From positions 514,629 through 578,628 of the forward strand of contig WBMV01008585.1 in the NCBI GenBank assembly GCA_013396655.1: a DNA stretch of 64,000 nucleotides, in the 5' to 3' direction. Origin of the DNA: Campylorhamphus procurvoides (taxonomy: Eukaryota > Chordata > Aves > Passeriformes > Dendrocolaptidae). The translations under genes and the position numbers were made by a program. The notes beneath the pieces are model-generated. The model was not told the origin of the DNA and searched no databases. It saw only the letters and a program-made list of their open reading frames with translations. Each line of letters begins with the position of its first letter. Within the stretch, counting starts at the first letter, position 1. This document shows, piece by piece, positions 11,345 to 21,975 of the stretch.

Positions 11345-12430
11345 TAATGTCTATCTTGGAGTGCTGCCAACAGAGCAGGCAAACAGAAAAGCACATCACT
11401 CAGAGCATGGTGCAGAAGTTTTTGTGGCAGAACATGCAGAGAGGGCACAGCTGCCATGCCAGCTAAAGAGGAGAGTTCCACTGGTTGTCATCACCCTCTC
11501 AGAAAGAGCTCAGCTTTGGTATCCAAAGCCTGGCAGAAAGTCTTGACCTTGGCGCTTGCCAGAATGCATCTGGCAATGCAGAGAGAGCTTCCATGAAGAC
11601 ATGTAACCACCCAGGGCCCAGGCTGCAGAGAGTGCCAGAGTCTGTCAATGGAAATGGATGGCAGTAGAGACAACAGCTGCGTGAAGTGTGACCAAGCAGA
11701 CGATCTGCTCAGTCTCATGGTAGAGCTGCAAGAGGAAATAGAAAAGTTAAGGAAGTCTGAGAAAGAAATAGACTGGCAGAACAATTCTCTGCCCAGTGGA
11801 GACAGAACAAGGAACAGACACCAGGAAAAAAAACCTCAAAAAGATCAAGGGATCTCTTGTCCTTCCCCCAGTAAGCTGAAGGCAGTATCTTAAAGAAAAG
11901 GAGTGAATAGAGACAAGTCCACATTCAGGACAGCAGGAAAGCCTACTCCCTGCATATCTCACCTTTCCAGGTGTCTCTGTACAACAGGTACAAGGCTCTG
12001 GATATGGAATGCAAGTCGATGGATGATGTGGATGACACTATATACACCAGAGGTTAGGGAATCTGGAGCACAAGGTATTTTTTCCTCTCTCCTTCCCATT
12101 GCAGGAAGTGACATTGAAAGGAACAGATGGACTCTGTCTATTAAGGCACAGTCCTGTGACTGGTGCCACTGCCAAAATTTCAATAATAAGATGGCCTAAA
12201 TTGCAACCTGCCTGCTGGCATCAGATGACATTCACCTTTCTCAACGTGGGAAGAGAGTCTATGCTCATCAGTAGCACATCACTTGTGGAGCTTTAAGCTA
12301 GTCTTAAAGGGATAATTTCAAGCTTGTCAATGATAAGCTATGGCATGATGTGCCTAGGTTAGAGGGACAGGTTACCCTTCTACACGTCATGCCACTTATG
12401 CTACATGGAGTAAGAGGGTTGTGCTAATCA
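11345..12430 (+). mobile_element. CR1 LINE ORF1 remnant (coiled coil plus partial SGNH esterase)
   Basis: The frame from 11648 has a short Cys motif (CVKCDQADDLL) followed by a Glu/Lys-rich coiled-coil-like stretch (ELQEEIEKLRKSEKEIDW), the N-terminal layout of CR1 ORF1. Downstream, in other frames, are an esterase-type segment (FSSLLPIAG near 12085) and the C-terminal block with the Asp-x-His of the SGNH hydrolase fold (DDIHLSQRGKRV, 12224-12259) ending at the stop 12272-12274. CR1-type ORF1 proteins are known to carry an esterase domain. Here the region that would hold the catalytic serine block is deleted between about 12050 and 12080, and several frameshifts occur, so it is a pseudogene. 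The following 130 bp resembles the sequence between ORF1 and ORF2. Orientation is opposite to the neighbouring ORF2 fragment, so they are separate insertions. Confidence 0.75.
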
Positions 12431-12439
12431 CATGGCAAG

Positions 12440-13845
12440 CTTGGATAGAAAAGCCCAATTGCCCAGGGATCTTGGAAGTTATAATTAATTGACCAGAAAA
12501 TTTTGAACTATCATCAGAGAAGAAAGAGGAAAAGGTGACGTGTGCTGAGGAGGACTCTGCCATATATTCAGCTATTTGAAAATGAGAAGTGATACAGTCT
12601 CTTCACTGATGGTTCCTGCTGTATTGTAGGGACACATTGAAAACGGAAGGCTGATGTATGGAGTCCTACATGGTGAGTCACAGAAACTATTAAGCGACAA
12701 GGTGGATCAAGTCAGATGGCAGAGCTGAAAGATGTCCAGCTGTCTTTAGATGTTGCTGAACAAGAGAAGAGGCCAAGGTCTACCTCTACAATGACTCACG
12801 GATGGTAGCAAATGCTCTGTGGGGGTGGGTGGACCGATAGAAAAAGACCAATTGGCAGCACAGAGGGAAACCCGTCTGGTCGGCTGAATTGTGGCAAGAC
12901 ATCACTCCCTGGGTACAGAAGTTGACTGTGAAAGTCCATCAGACAGATGCACATGTACCCAGGAGTTGGGCTACTGAAGAACATCATAACAACAGAGAGG
13001 TGGGTTGATCTGCCAAGATTAAAGTGTCTCAGGTGGATCTGGACTGGCAACACATGGGTGAGTTGTTTCTGGGTCAGTGGACCCATGATGCCTCAGGTCA
13101 TCAGGGAAGAGATGTACCAAACAGATGGGTTTGTGGTCAAAGGGTGGACTTAACCATGGATATTATGTCCCATGTCCCGTATGTCCCATATTATGTCCAT
13201 AACTCTGAAATGTGCAGTCAAGCAGGCCAAGCAAGTAGAGCACCTGTGGTATGGGGGCCAATGGTTGAAATATAAATATGGAGAGTCCTGGCAGATCAAT
13301 TACATCACACTCCTGCAAACCTGCCAAGGCAAGCGTTATGTGCTGACAATGGTGGAAGCAACCACTGGGTGACTGGAGACGTACCCTGTGCCCCATGCCA
13401 CTACCCACTGTCTTGGGCCTTGATAAACAAGTCCTGTGGTGACACGGCACCGCAGAAAGAATTGAGTTGGACAGCAGGACTTATTTCAAAAATAGCCTCA
13501 TAGATAGCTGGGCCAGAGAGCTTGGGATTGAGTGGGTATATCATTTTCCCTATCCTGCTCCAGTCTCTGGGAAAGTTGAAAAGTGCAATGGATTGCTAAA
13601 AACCACATTGAAAGCAGTGGCTGGTGGGACCTTCAAGCAGTGGGATCTACATTTAGTGAAGGCCACTTGATTAGTTAACATTAGTGGCTCTAATATTTGA
13701 GTTGGCCCTGCCCAATAAAAACCTACACATACCATCAAAGGGGATGTGTGGTGCATAGGAGAAATATGTTAAGGAAGACAGTTTGGATTAGTCCTGCTCA
13801 AGCAAAGACAGACCCATCTGTGGAATTGTTTTCTCTGATTGATCT
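12440..13845 (+). pseudogene. Endogenous retrovirus pol remnant: RNase H and integrase
   Basis: Reading across several frames of the plus strand gives an RNase H start (LFTDGSC, 12599-12619), then a connection and zinc-binding-type region, then an integrase core (frames 13172-13372 and 13467-13670). In the core the first acidic position is Asn (codon 13298-13300), the second is Asp (13470-13472) and the third is Glu (13578-13580). Stops and frameshifts occur throughout, notably after 13372. No reverse transcriptase, gag, env or LTR is seen on either side. The integrase style suggests the spuma-like/ERV-L group, which is an inference from family resemblance. It is an old, inactive fragment that cannot make a functional protein. 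Confidence 0.85.
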
Positions 13846-13867
13846 GGGTGCACTTGGTGAATAATTC

Positions 13868-14086
13868 AGACTAGATGTAAGGAAGGGTTTTTATGAATTG
13901 TGGTGAAACACTGTGACAGAAGTTGCCTACAGAAGTGGTAGATGCTCCAGCCCTGACAGTACTCCAGGCCGGGTTGAATGGGGTGTGAGCAATTTGATCT
14001 AGATAAAGAAGTCCCTGGCTTTGCAGGAGGATAAGACTAGACAATCTTTAATGATCCCTTCTAACTCAAATTATTCTGTGTTTCTA
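13868..14086 (+). mobile_element. CR1 LINE 3' end fragment
   Basis: The sequence includes agaagttgcctacagaagtggtagatgc-like ORF2 tail coding, then the 3' untranslated end with gactagacaatctttaatgatcc and the terminal attctgtg at 14073-14080. It is sense-oriented, about 220 bp and 5'-truncated. It abuts the retroviral pol remnant directly. It may be an independent insertion or the far side of a CR1 that was disrupted, but the missing ORF2 body makes a simple nested insertion unlikely. Confidence 0.85.
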
Positions 14087-17000
14087 AGTACTGACTCTGC
14101 AGTATCTGTTGCGTGCCCTGTTGAAGTTGGTGGTTGATCAAATTCCTAGTGACACGTAGAGACCAGGCTCTAGGCTTTTGCTGAAGACCACTTTTTGAGC
14201 TGTATTGTGAAGCCACCTGAGTTGTGTGTGCATCATACTTGAATTTGTTTCTAACTGAAGAATTAAACATGATGTAACTTAATATCTTAATAATGAGCTA
14301 TCAAGATTGAAAAGACTTGATTCAGAAGTTAGGAAGGGGTTACTTTGAACACTTGCAGTAGTTAATTTAGTGTAGGGCATTGTGTTTTATATAGTGCATT
14401 CCTGTACCTCTCCTTCTTCTGCAGAATTCATCTTTTCTATTGCATGAGTGAATGTTAAAGTACATGGTCAATGATGAAGAACTGTTGACATGAATGAAAC
14501 TGCAGAGGCTTCACTGTTCAGTTGCAAAGTAATTTATATTCTGACTTTGTAAGTGTTTGGGTGGTCTTGCATATTAGCATATCTAAGAAAAAGATGCTCA
14601 TGTCTGGAGACAAAATGAGTTTACATTCTTGCTTTTCCTTTCTTTGCCATTGTTTTGCCATTTTAGACAGATGGCATCAAGCATCACAAGCTAGCTACTT
14701 TCTGATGTCCCTGCAACATCATTTACAGCATTGCAGCCAGACTAATTTAGTTGCTGCCTTCCACATAGACCTCGATTATTTGTATTCCAGAGACTCATGC
14801 TGGATTCCAAATTGTAATTTTGTTTTTCAAACAACAGTGGAGACCAAAACAAATTTTGAGATTCATTAGAAATGGTAATCCTTTGTCTATCACTTTTAAA
14901 ACAACTGCTATGCCCAGAACAAGACTCTGAATTGCTAGGAAGAACACCCAAGCCATCTAGGCAGATTTGCAGGTCAGCAAAGGCATTTCAGACTGTGTAC
15001 TAAAACCAGTCTAACACTGATCATATTTAGGTTGATACGAATACATTCATCCATGTGGCTTTGAACTGTTAGTAAGGGATTAATACTAATATATGTTTAG
15101 CTCTCCAATTGAAATAGGGCCATTTCCAGCTATCTTTTTCTTTTTTTGAAAGCTTTATGTATGAGAGAGTAGCAAAGCTGGCAACAACATTAGATATCTT
15201 TACATGCCTTCAGAAACATGAATATTCAAGCATGGTCTTCTGTGTGAGCCCTGGCATCAGCAGTCATGCCCAGTTTTGTGTTCCTCTTCCCTGCGAAAGC
15301 ACAGGAGCTGTGGAACACAGTGCCAGGGATGTTTGCATGGACATCTGCACTGGCTTCATTTTCCACTGTTTCGACAGAAAGACCCAAATGTCCCTGGTAA
15401 TTTGGAGAGGTGACAATTAATGTTGCTGCATATGGCTTCATCCCAAAAACAACTTTAAAACTAACTTACAAATTCTATCTTTATGAGAAGCAATTCTGGA
15501 AAAGTCTGGATAAGTACTTTTATGGGTGAGGTTTGTATCATTCTGAAGGGACAAGCATCAAAACACTTTCTGTGTAGTAAACAAAGAGGGAATTTCAATT
15601 TCCTAAGCCTTGAAAAAAATAATCTCCTCCTAAAGAAAGACAAAAAGGGAGGATAAAACATTTTTTTGTATCTTTAATTGAGTTAAAGGATTTATTGATC
15701 TATTTAACTCTTTTGACCTCAAAGGAATTCCTTTATCACAGTAATTTTTCCTTGGATAGTTACCTTATTATTGAGCTTGAAATTTGATTTTCCGTAATGA
15801 GCAAAAGTTCTCTCAAAGTGTTGTCTTTAAAAAGGCAGAGACAGGACTTAGTTGAGAAGACTTCCACTAAGATGTCTCTCAAATTTTCATTATAGTTTTT
15901 TGTCATTTTTCTAGGACCACTTATGATGCAACTGTAAAAGATAAAAATACATAAAATCACTATTTGATTTTGATTTCTCAATTTTGATTACTCTTTTTTT
16001 GGAGGGCTATTATTGTGGAGTTACAATCAAAAAATACCACTTTCTTTGCTTCACATACAGTGGTGGTTGCTTAGGGTGATATTAATGTGTTGGGTGTTAA
16101 CTGTTCTGTTTGAACAGTTTGCAATGCTGTTTAGCAAATATGGAAGAATTCAAGGTCTTTTGGAAGCAGGCAGAAACTCATTGTAACAGTGCAGCTAAAT
16201 GCCACCTTTACTTTCCACAGGAAAGTGAGAAGGAAAAATGTGAAGGAAAGAAAAGAGACAGACTTGAGAGTGTTTGTATTTAGAATTTAGTAAAACCAAC
16301 AACAACAAAAGCCAAAAAAACATGGAACGAGAAATTATGCACAGTCCTGACAGTGAACAATGTCTCTGACAGCATTTTTACGGGAAGCCACATCTACACA
16401 GGCAAAGATCAATCTTAACATAACTGCAAATGCACTAGCACTACATATTTTAAAAGAATAAGCTTTGTCCTTCTTGCCATTTGCATTCCCTCAGTGGGAA
16501 TTGCTTCTATATTTGCTACTCTGCTGACATTTTCACTTTCTTATGATGATGTATGAATGGCCTTGTTTCATCAAAACAGGGATTGGAAGGAAGGTGCTTC
16601 CAAATAGAATATTTAGTCATCAAAGTGAATCACTGTAGTCATGCGTAACAACTCTCAATGTAAGCAATTAATTTTCATCAAAACCTTAGTTTTTATCAGA
16701 GAAGATTTTTCACTTCAACAAAGTTGTTTGATTGTGACAGCAGCTGCCAATACTAAGTCTGTGTGGTTTATCCAGGGAAGAAGCCAGCAACATTCCTTCT
16801 GCTATCATGTGGATATGACCAATAGTAGAAAATAAGCATGTTACTACAGCACTACAAAAATGAAAAAACTGCAGCTCTTCTTTCACATTCTTATGAGTGC
16901 TTCAGCATAAGAGAATATACTAATAGTTTAAATAATTAAAAAATCTGAGTCCCTATCTGATATTACTATGCAAGCCAGCAATACTACAGCAAAGCTCGGC

Positions 17001-17875
17001 AGAACCTTGCTAATTGAAGGCTGAAAGACCTAATCGAAGGGAAACTTGTTGTTCAGAGACGACTTCTTGTTTTTTATTGATCTGACTGAAGATTATTTAA
17101 AGATGGCATCTGGCGGTTGAACATGAAGTGGCATCACCCAATTTCAGGTATGCAGAAACTATGGCAAGATATCCACAAGGACTGGTGTTAAAACACAGGT
17201 TCTCTAGGAGAAGTCCTCTTACTTCCCATAAAAAACCAGGACAATTTATCAGCTGGACAAGAGTAAGTAAGCAAGTTTCCCCTCTTGTCTCAGGGGTTTT
17301 TTTCAGAGGAAGGAAAAGACATATTGTCTTCGTAGGTTATGTTTCTAGTTATCTTTTTACTGTAAATATGTTACTGTGCTGAAAGCTCACACAAAAATAT
17401 GTGGCCAAAAGCTGCCAGTTTGAAGGGGCTTGGCGGGAGAACTGAGGTATGCTTAGTCTTTACAAAAGCCCAAAGAAGCTTGGGCTTGTATGACAACGTG
17501 TAAAATGCATAATTCTTTGTTTGCTTCCCACCCTAGAAAACATGTGATAATGAAGATGGCCAATTAATTTATTCGTAATAGCAAAGAACGTGCAAGTGGA
17601 GAAATTGTTTTTGCTGTGACTAACATCTGCATCTTCAGAGATGTCCAGGGGAGTGCAGTTGCACTGTGGAACACAGGACCTCGCAGTGGCCCAGTGCTCT
17701 CCCTGCCCTTCAGGACCTCTCTACACCTCACCACAATGTGACATGCAGAGGATCTGCACTGGGATCCATGCAGACATGCTTGGATCTGCACTGGGACTCC
17801 CAAACAGTGGCAGGATCCCACAGAGGTGTGTCCAAGAATGGTTTGAGATGTCAAAGTGCAGAATTTATCCTAGTC
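14087..17875. other. Unique AT-rich non-coding sequence
   Basis: I recognise no gene or element. Open frames such as 14522-14869 (plus) and 15157-15420 (plus) lack recognisable domains. A small inverted repeat (AACTGTTC 16099-16106, GAACAGTT 16112-16119) is present. From 17640 the sequence becomes more GC-rich, and a 32-33-bp unit occurs twice at 17740-17796. Confidence 0.5.
17740..17800. repeat. Two-copy 32-33-bp direct repeat
   Basis: gacatgc followed by ggatctgcactggga occurs at 17740-17764 and again at 17773-17796, with a 1-base length difference between the units. It is a minimal tandem duplication in a GC-richer island that also contains the palindrome 80 bp further on. Confidence 0.85.
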
Positions 17876-17899
17876 CTGTGACCTATATGTAGGTCACAG
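17876..17899. promoter_or_regulatory. Perfect 10-bp-arm palindrome containing an ER6 nuclear-receptor-type site
   Basis: Arms ctgtgaccta (17876-17885) and taggtcacag (17890-17899) are perfect reverse complements around tatg. Inside them TGACCT (17879-17884) and AGGTCA (17891-17896) form an everted repeat of the consensus nuclear-receptor half-site with a 6-bp spacer. Everted repeats spaced by six are known binding sites for RXR heterodimers with xenobiotic receptors (PXR type) and related receptors. The geometry is seen directly; any binding or function is inference, and no adjacent promoter is recognised. Confidence 0.45.
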
Positions 17900-20799
17900 A
17901 CAAGTCTGTCTCTTTGATTGCTTCTGCCACTTAATCTGTAGTATATGCAGTGTAAGCTGTATCTTTACTGTAATTAGGGGCTCCAGCATGACGTCTGGTG
18001 GTTGTCAAGGAAACCAGGCAGGTTTCCTGAGGTGTTTCTGCCTCTATCTTGCTGCACTGGGTCCAGGAGCAGCCACAGAGCCCACAGTGGCCTTGGATGT
18101 CTTCAGTGCACTCATCATTTCACACATACTTGGAGCGACTAACACTGGTACCAGGCACAGCCTCAGGGAACCCTTTTATATCACAAGTTTCTGCAAGGTT
18201 GCCATGGCACATTTCGCTTACAGTTATGTTCTTGGCATTTCCTGTGGCAGTGTTAATCCTGTCCTTAGAGTGGCTCCTGTTGAAACACTGTTTTGTAGTA
18301 TCCTGTTGCCATTGCCTTGAAAACCTTCTCAGACATTTAAACAATACCCAGGTGTGCTGATCTGAAAGTAGTGCCTTTAATTTTCCTCATATTCCTCCTT
18401 GTGAACTGTAAGGTCCCTCAAGCAAATCACCATACAGTGATGGCAGAGCAAAAAATCAATGTGATAATTTCCTGCATTTGAGAAAATAAGGCAAAGTATG
18501 GCAAGTGAAAGGTTCTGAAGTTTGGACTTTTTTTTATTTCTCCAAGCTGGGACAAAAAATTACATCCTCTGGTACTCTGCTTGCAAAAGAATATATTTAT
18601 TTATAAAAGTGATATTGAAATGGCCATCTTTGACTTAAATGTTTGGATCTATTACACAACATATCACAGAAAAATGGAAGTTGTTATGCTGGCATTGGCA
18701 TGAAATGTTCTGGCTTCTTCAAATCAAAGCATTTCTGTGGTCCCCTGTGATTTTCAGCAGTCACACATACTTGTGGAACATCTCGGTTCAGTGTTGCTTC
18801 AATGGCATTCACAGATGGAAAATCACTCACAAAAAATTGTCAGCTATGAAATATCATATCTCCTGTTGATTAAGGACTCCTTGGCTTCAAGGCTTTTTTA
18901 GTACACTTTCAGAAACATACAGGAGAGAGCCTAAGCCCATCATTCATTGCTTAGAGTCTTTCATTTTAGCAAACTATCCTACCACTCCTCTCCCTCAAGA
19001 CCACAATTCTTTTTTACATTTTAGCATTTAGGTCTGTGAGGAATTTGGAGGTGAGATGCTTCTAATACAGGTCAAGATTTCCAGGAAAGGACAAATATTA
19101 TGGCGACTGAATTACATGACAGATCCTTTAACATCACAGGATTTTCCGTGGGTGTTCTGCACTTCAGAACAAACAAAGTGGTTAGACAGAATCCACAAAA
19201 AAAGAAAACATTATACAGTATTCAGCTTTTTCAAACTTAAATTATCAATAATGTCTAGCAAATCAAAAACAAATCGTCAGAAATAATTTGGGCTATGCAG
19301 AAATAGCAGGGGGGAGAAAAAAGGAAAATTAAAAAGAGAAGGCATTATTTATTTAAACTGACACCTGGTGCAAATTTCAACTTTTGAATTAAAGGAAAAT
19401 AGAGACCTTTATCCCAAGGATCCCATCGTATTTCACTGTTTGACACAAAGCTCTGGAAGCCCAGTCTGAAGTGTTGAAACCACATAGGCTAGAAAGAGGG
19501 AAAAATAAATGTCAAATTTGCAATAATTTCAACCCATGACCTTTCACTATTCTGCTGACATGGAGGAAAGAAGCTGCTCCAAGAGGAAGTAATGCCTCTT
19601 GCAGTCAGAAGAAGAGGAGGTTGACAATGATCCTGGCAAGAGCAGAAATTTGCTTTTTTGCTGCAACTAGCTCATTTTAGAAGCTGGTGGCATTTTGCAG
19701 GCCAATGCCCATGCTGTGAGAAGACGTGATCCTGCTTGCAGTGTGTAAGAATTCTATGTTGTTTCTTAAAGGGAGTTGGGCACATCCAGCTTTCTGGCAT
19801 CAGCTAAAGTTCTACCAGAAGGTCTATTCTGAGGCTCCTGTGCAATGAAGTAAGAGCAGCGCATATGTCAGTGTATTAAAGGTTCTGCATGATGTGAAAG
19901 CCAGTTAAGAAGGTTTCTCACAGGCTTCCCTTGTTTTTATATTTGGAGCTCCAGCAATCCTGCAATGGCACAAAAATCTGGTAAGAAGCATGGCTCTGGT
20001 TTCAGCCGAAAAGTAATAGCAGTTTAAGCCAAATTTACCTCTCTTTAAATCATAATTTAGCAGACTATTTTTCAGTCTTGTTATTTCAGTGATGCAGAAT
20101 TGAAGAGCTCAGATTCAAAGACCAGGAGATGCCTAATTATGAACACTTACTGAAATTTAAAATACTTCCAAGCAACTAAAGGATGACTGCTCAGATACTG
20201 TAGTACAGGTCACAAGTAATGGAGTAGGAGTTTTATCACACACTGGTATTATTGATAACATGGACTTTTTCTGCCCATCTTGAACTGAGAATAGTTCAAT
20301 ACAAGCTCACACAGCTCAAGAATGCCTCTTTGTATCTCAGTATTGATTAAGCAGAGTTCACTCAAATATCAAGAGCAGTTTTCCCAAAATAAGTTTTTCA
20401 CTGAACAGCAGTTTGATTAATGAACATGTTTTTAGAAGATGGTTGCTCCCTGTCAAAAAGACTACAGTTTCAAGTGAGAAAAACCATGTTGTGTGAATTT
20501 ACTGATAAACTATAGTAAATATTTCTAGACACTGTTGTTTTTCTTACTTCCACTCCTTCAGTACATCTTGACATGATAACTGGAATGTCTGCACCAGACA
20601 TGAAAACATAATGCAGAAATAGAAATGCCTAAAGAGGACAACTCAACACAGTTTTATATGTCTCAAAACAATTTCAAGTAGGGAAATTCTTACAATTTAG
20701 GATCCATTTGTAACTTAAGAAGTCTCCTGTTTCTGTCGACAGGGATGTCAATCAGGATCCTGAGTTCTGGATATAGATGCTTCTCTACCAGAAAACACA
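17900..20799. other. Unique non-coding sequence
   Basis: Nothing recognisable. Two overlapping plus frames (17988-18320 and 18049-18360) and a minus frame share one GC-richer patch; none has a convincing family motif. Confidence 0.5.
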
Positions 20800-21720
20800 T
20801 ATTTGACCTGACAAGGGAAGACTAAATTTTCTCACAATAATGTTGATTTATTTATTTATTCATTTTAAAGAGTCTTGAAAGATGCGTGAGAAGTATGATT
20901 AAGGTAATTATTTACCCAGACAAAAAATACTGCCACAAAGACTGAATTCTAATTATAAAGAAAAATATATGTTTACATTCCAACAAATTTCTTCCTCAGT
21001 ATTGCTTGGTTTTTGGTTTTCACCCAAGAATAAGAACAATAAGGTGTACTGGTAGATATTTTAATCAATCTGCAGAAAAGCTCAGATTTCAACTACGCCC
21101 TTTAGTAGTACTTGAGGATCAGAATAAACCAGCTCAGACTTAATATTCTAGTAATTAAATGGCATTTTTGTTAGTTCACAGCAATCAATAACACACTGTT
21201 CTTAAGGGCCAGTACTGTCTGCCTCTCACTTATACATCAAGAACTATTAAAATGCCAAAGTCACTCTTACAATAATTGAAATGGAACGAATTATTGGCAT
21301 TAAGGAGCAATAATTAATGTAATTAATTAAAAAATGCTATAAATCACTGTCATGGTGTGCAGTTAAGTGCAATGAGGATTGAATCTTAATGACATCACAC
21401 ATGTAAACTGCAGTAATTTAAAAATTATTTACTTCCTAAACTTGACTAACCTCTTGAAAAGTTCAGATCAGCATCATTTTGTCATAGAGAGAACTTGATT
21501 TAAAAGCCATTAACAGGCGGCCAGACGTAATATTTCACTGAACCTTGCACAAGCACCATTTTCCCTAATGGTGTCATAAACAAGGTACATTTAGAATTAA
21601 AAATGTAGCCTCCACAATAAAAAATGCCAAGAAAGGCAGTTTACTATTGCTATAAAGATGTTATTAATGAGGAAAGTTAAGCTTTTAAGCTTGAAATGAC
21701 TGTACTAATTCACATCAGAA
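20800..21720. other. AT-rich stretch, possible conserved non-coding element
   Basis: This stretch has no repeats or open frames of note. It is rich in TAATTA/ATTA cores, with the densest cluster at 21286-21332 (attattggcatta, aataattaatg, taattaatta). Such composition is typical of deeply conserved developmental enhancers but also of ordinary AT-rich DNA. Without an alignment this is only a suggestion. Confidence 0.2.
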
Positions 21721-21805
21721 TCACATCCAGAAATGTCCCCTTGTTTCAACAGAGAGAATGTGAATTTATACTTCTTGCAAAAAGCATTTGTTATCTTTAT
21801 ATATT

Positions 21806-21875
21806 AGAATAGAATAGAATAGAATAGAATAGAATAGAATAGAATAGAATAGAATAGAATAGAATAGAATAGAAT
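21806..21875. repeat. (AGAAT)14 pentanucleotide microsatellite
   Basis: Fourteen perfect AGAAT units (70 bp). The array is uninterrupted and therefore probably young and length-polymorphic. It passes directly into an AT-only tract on its right side. Confidence 0.97.
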
Positions 21876-21975
21876 TTATTATTTTATATATTATTTATTA
21901 GTTTTATAATTATAATAATTATTATAAATATATTATTATATTATAGTAATATGTTATTCATTATATATTCTTTTA
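21876..21975. repeat. AT-rich low-complexity tract
   Basis: About 100 bp almost wholly A and T with several local dyads (ataattataataattat and similar). It probably unwinds or forms weak hairpins easily. It is adjacent to the pentanucleotide array and may have grown with it by slippage. Confidence 0.85.

Noticed and set aside
13160..13198. Short tandem tatgtccca units as a designed repeat or CRISPR-like array
   Set aside because: Only a few degenerate 9-bp-type units inside the decayed pol sequence, with no spacers; simple slippage explains it.
16099..16119. 8-bp inverted repeat AACTGTTC / GAACAGTT as a steroid-receptor site
   Set aside because: The spacing and half-site arrangement do not fit the usual inverted 3-bp-spaced element, and 8-bp arms are expected by chance in 64 kb.
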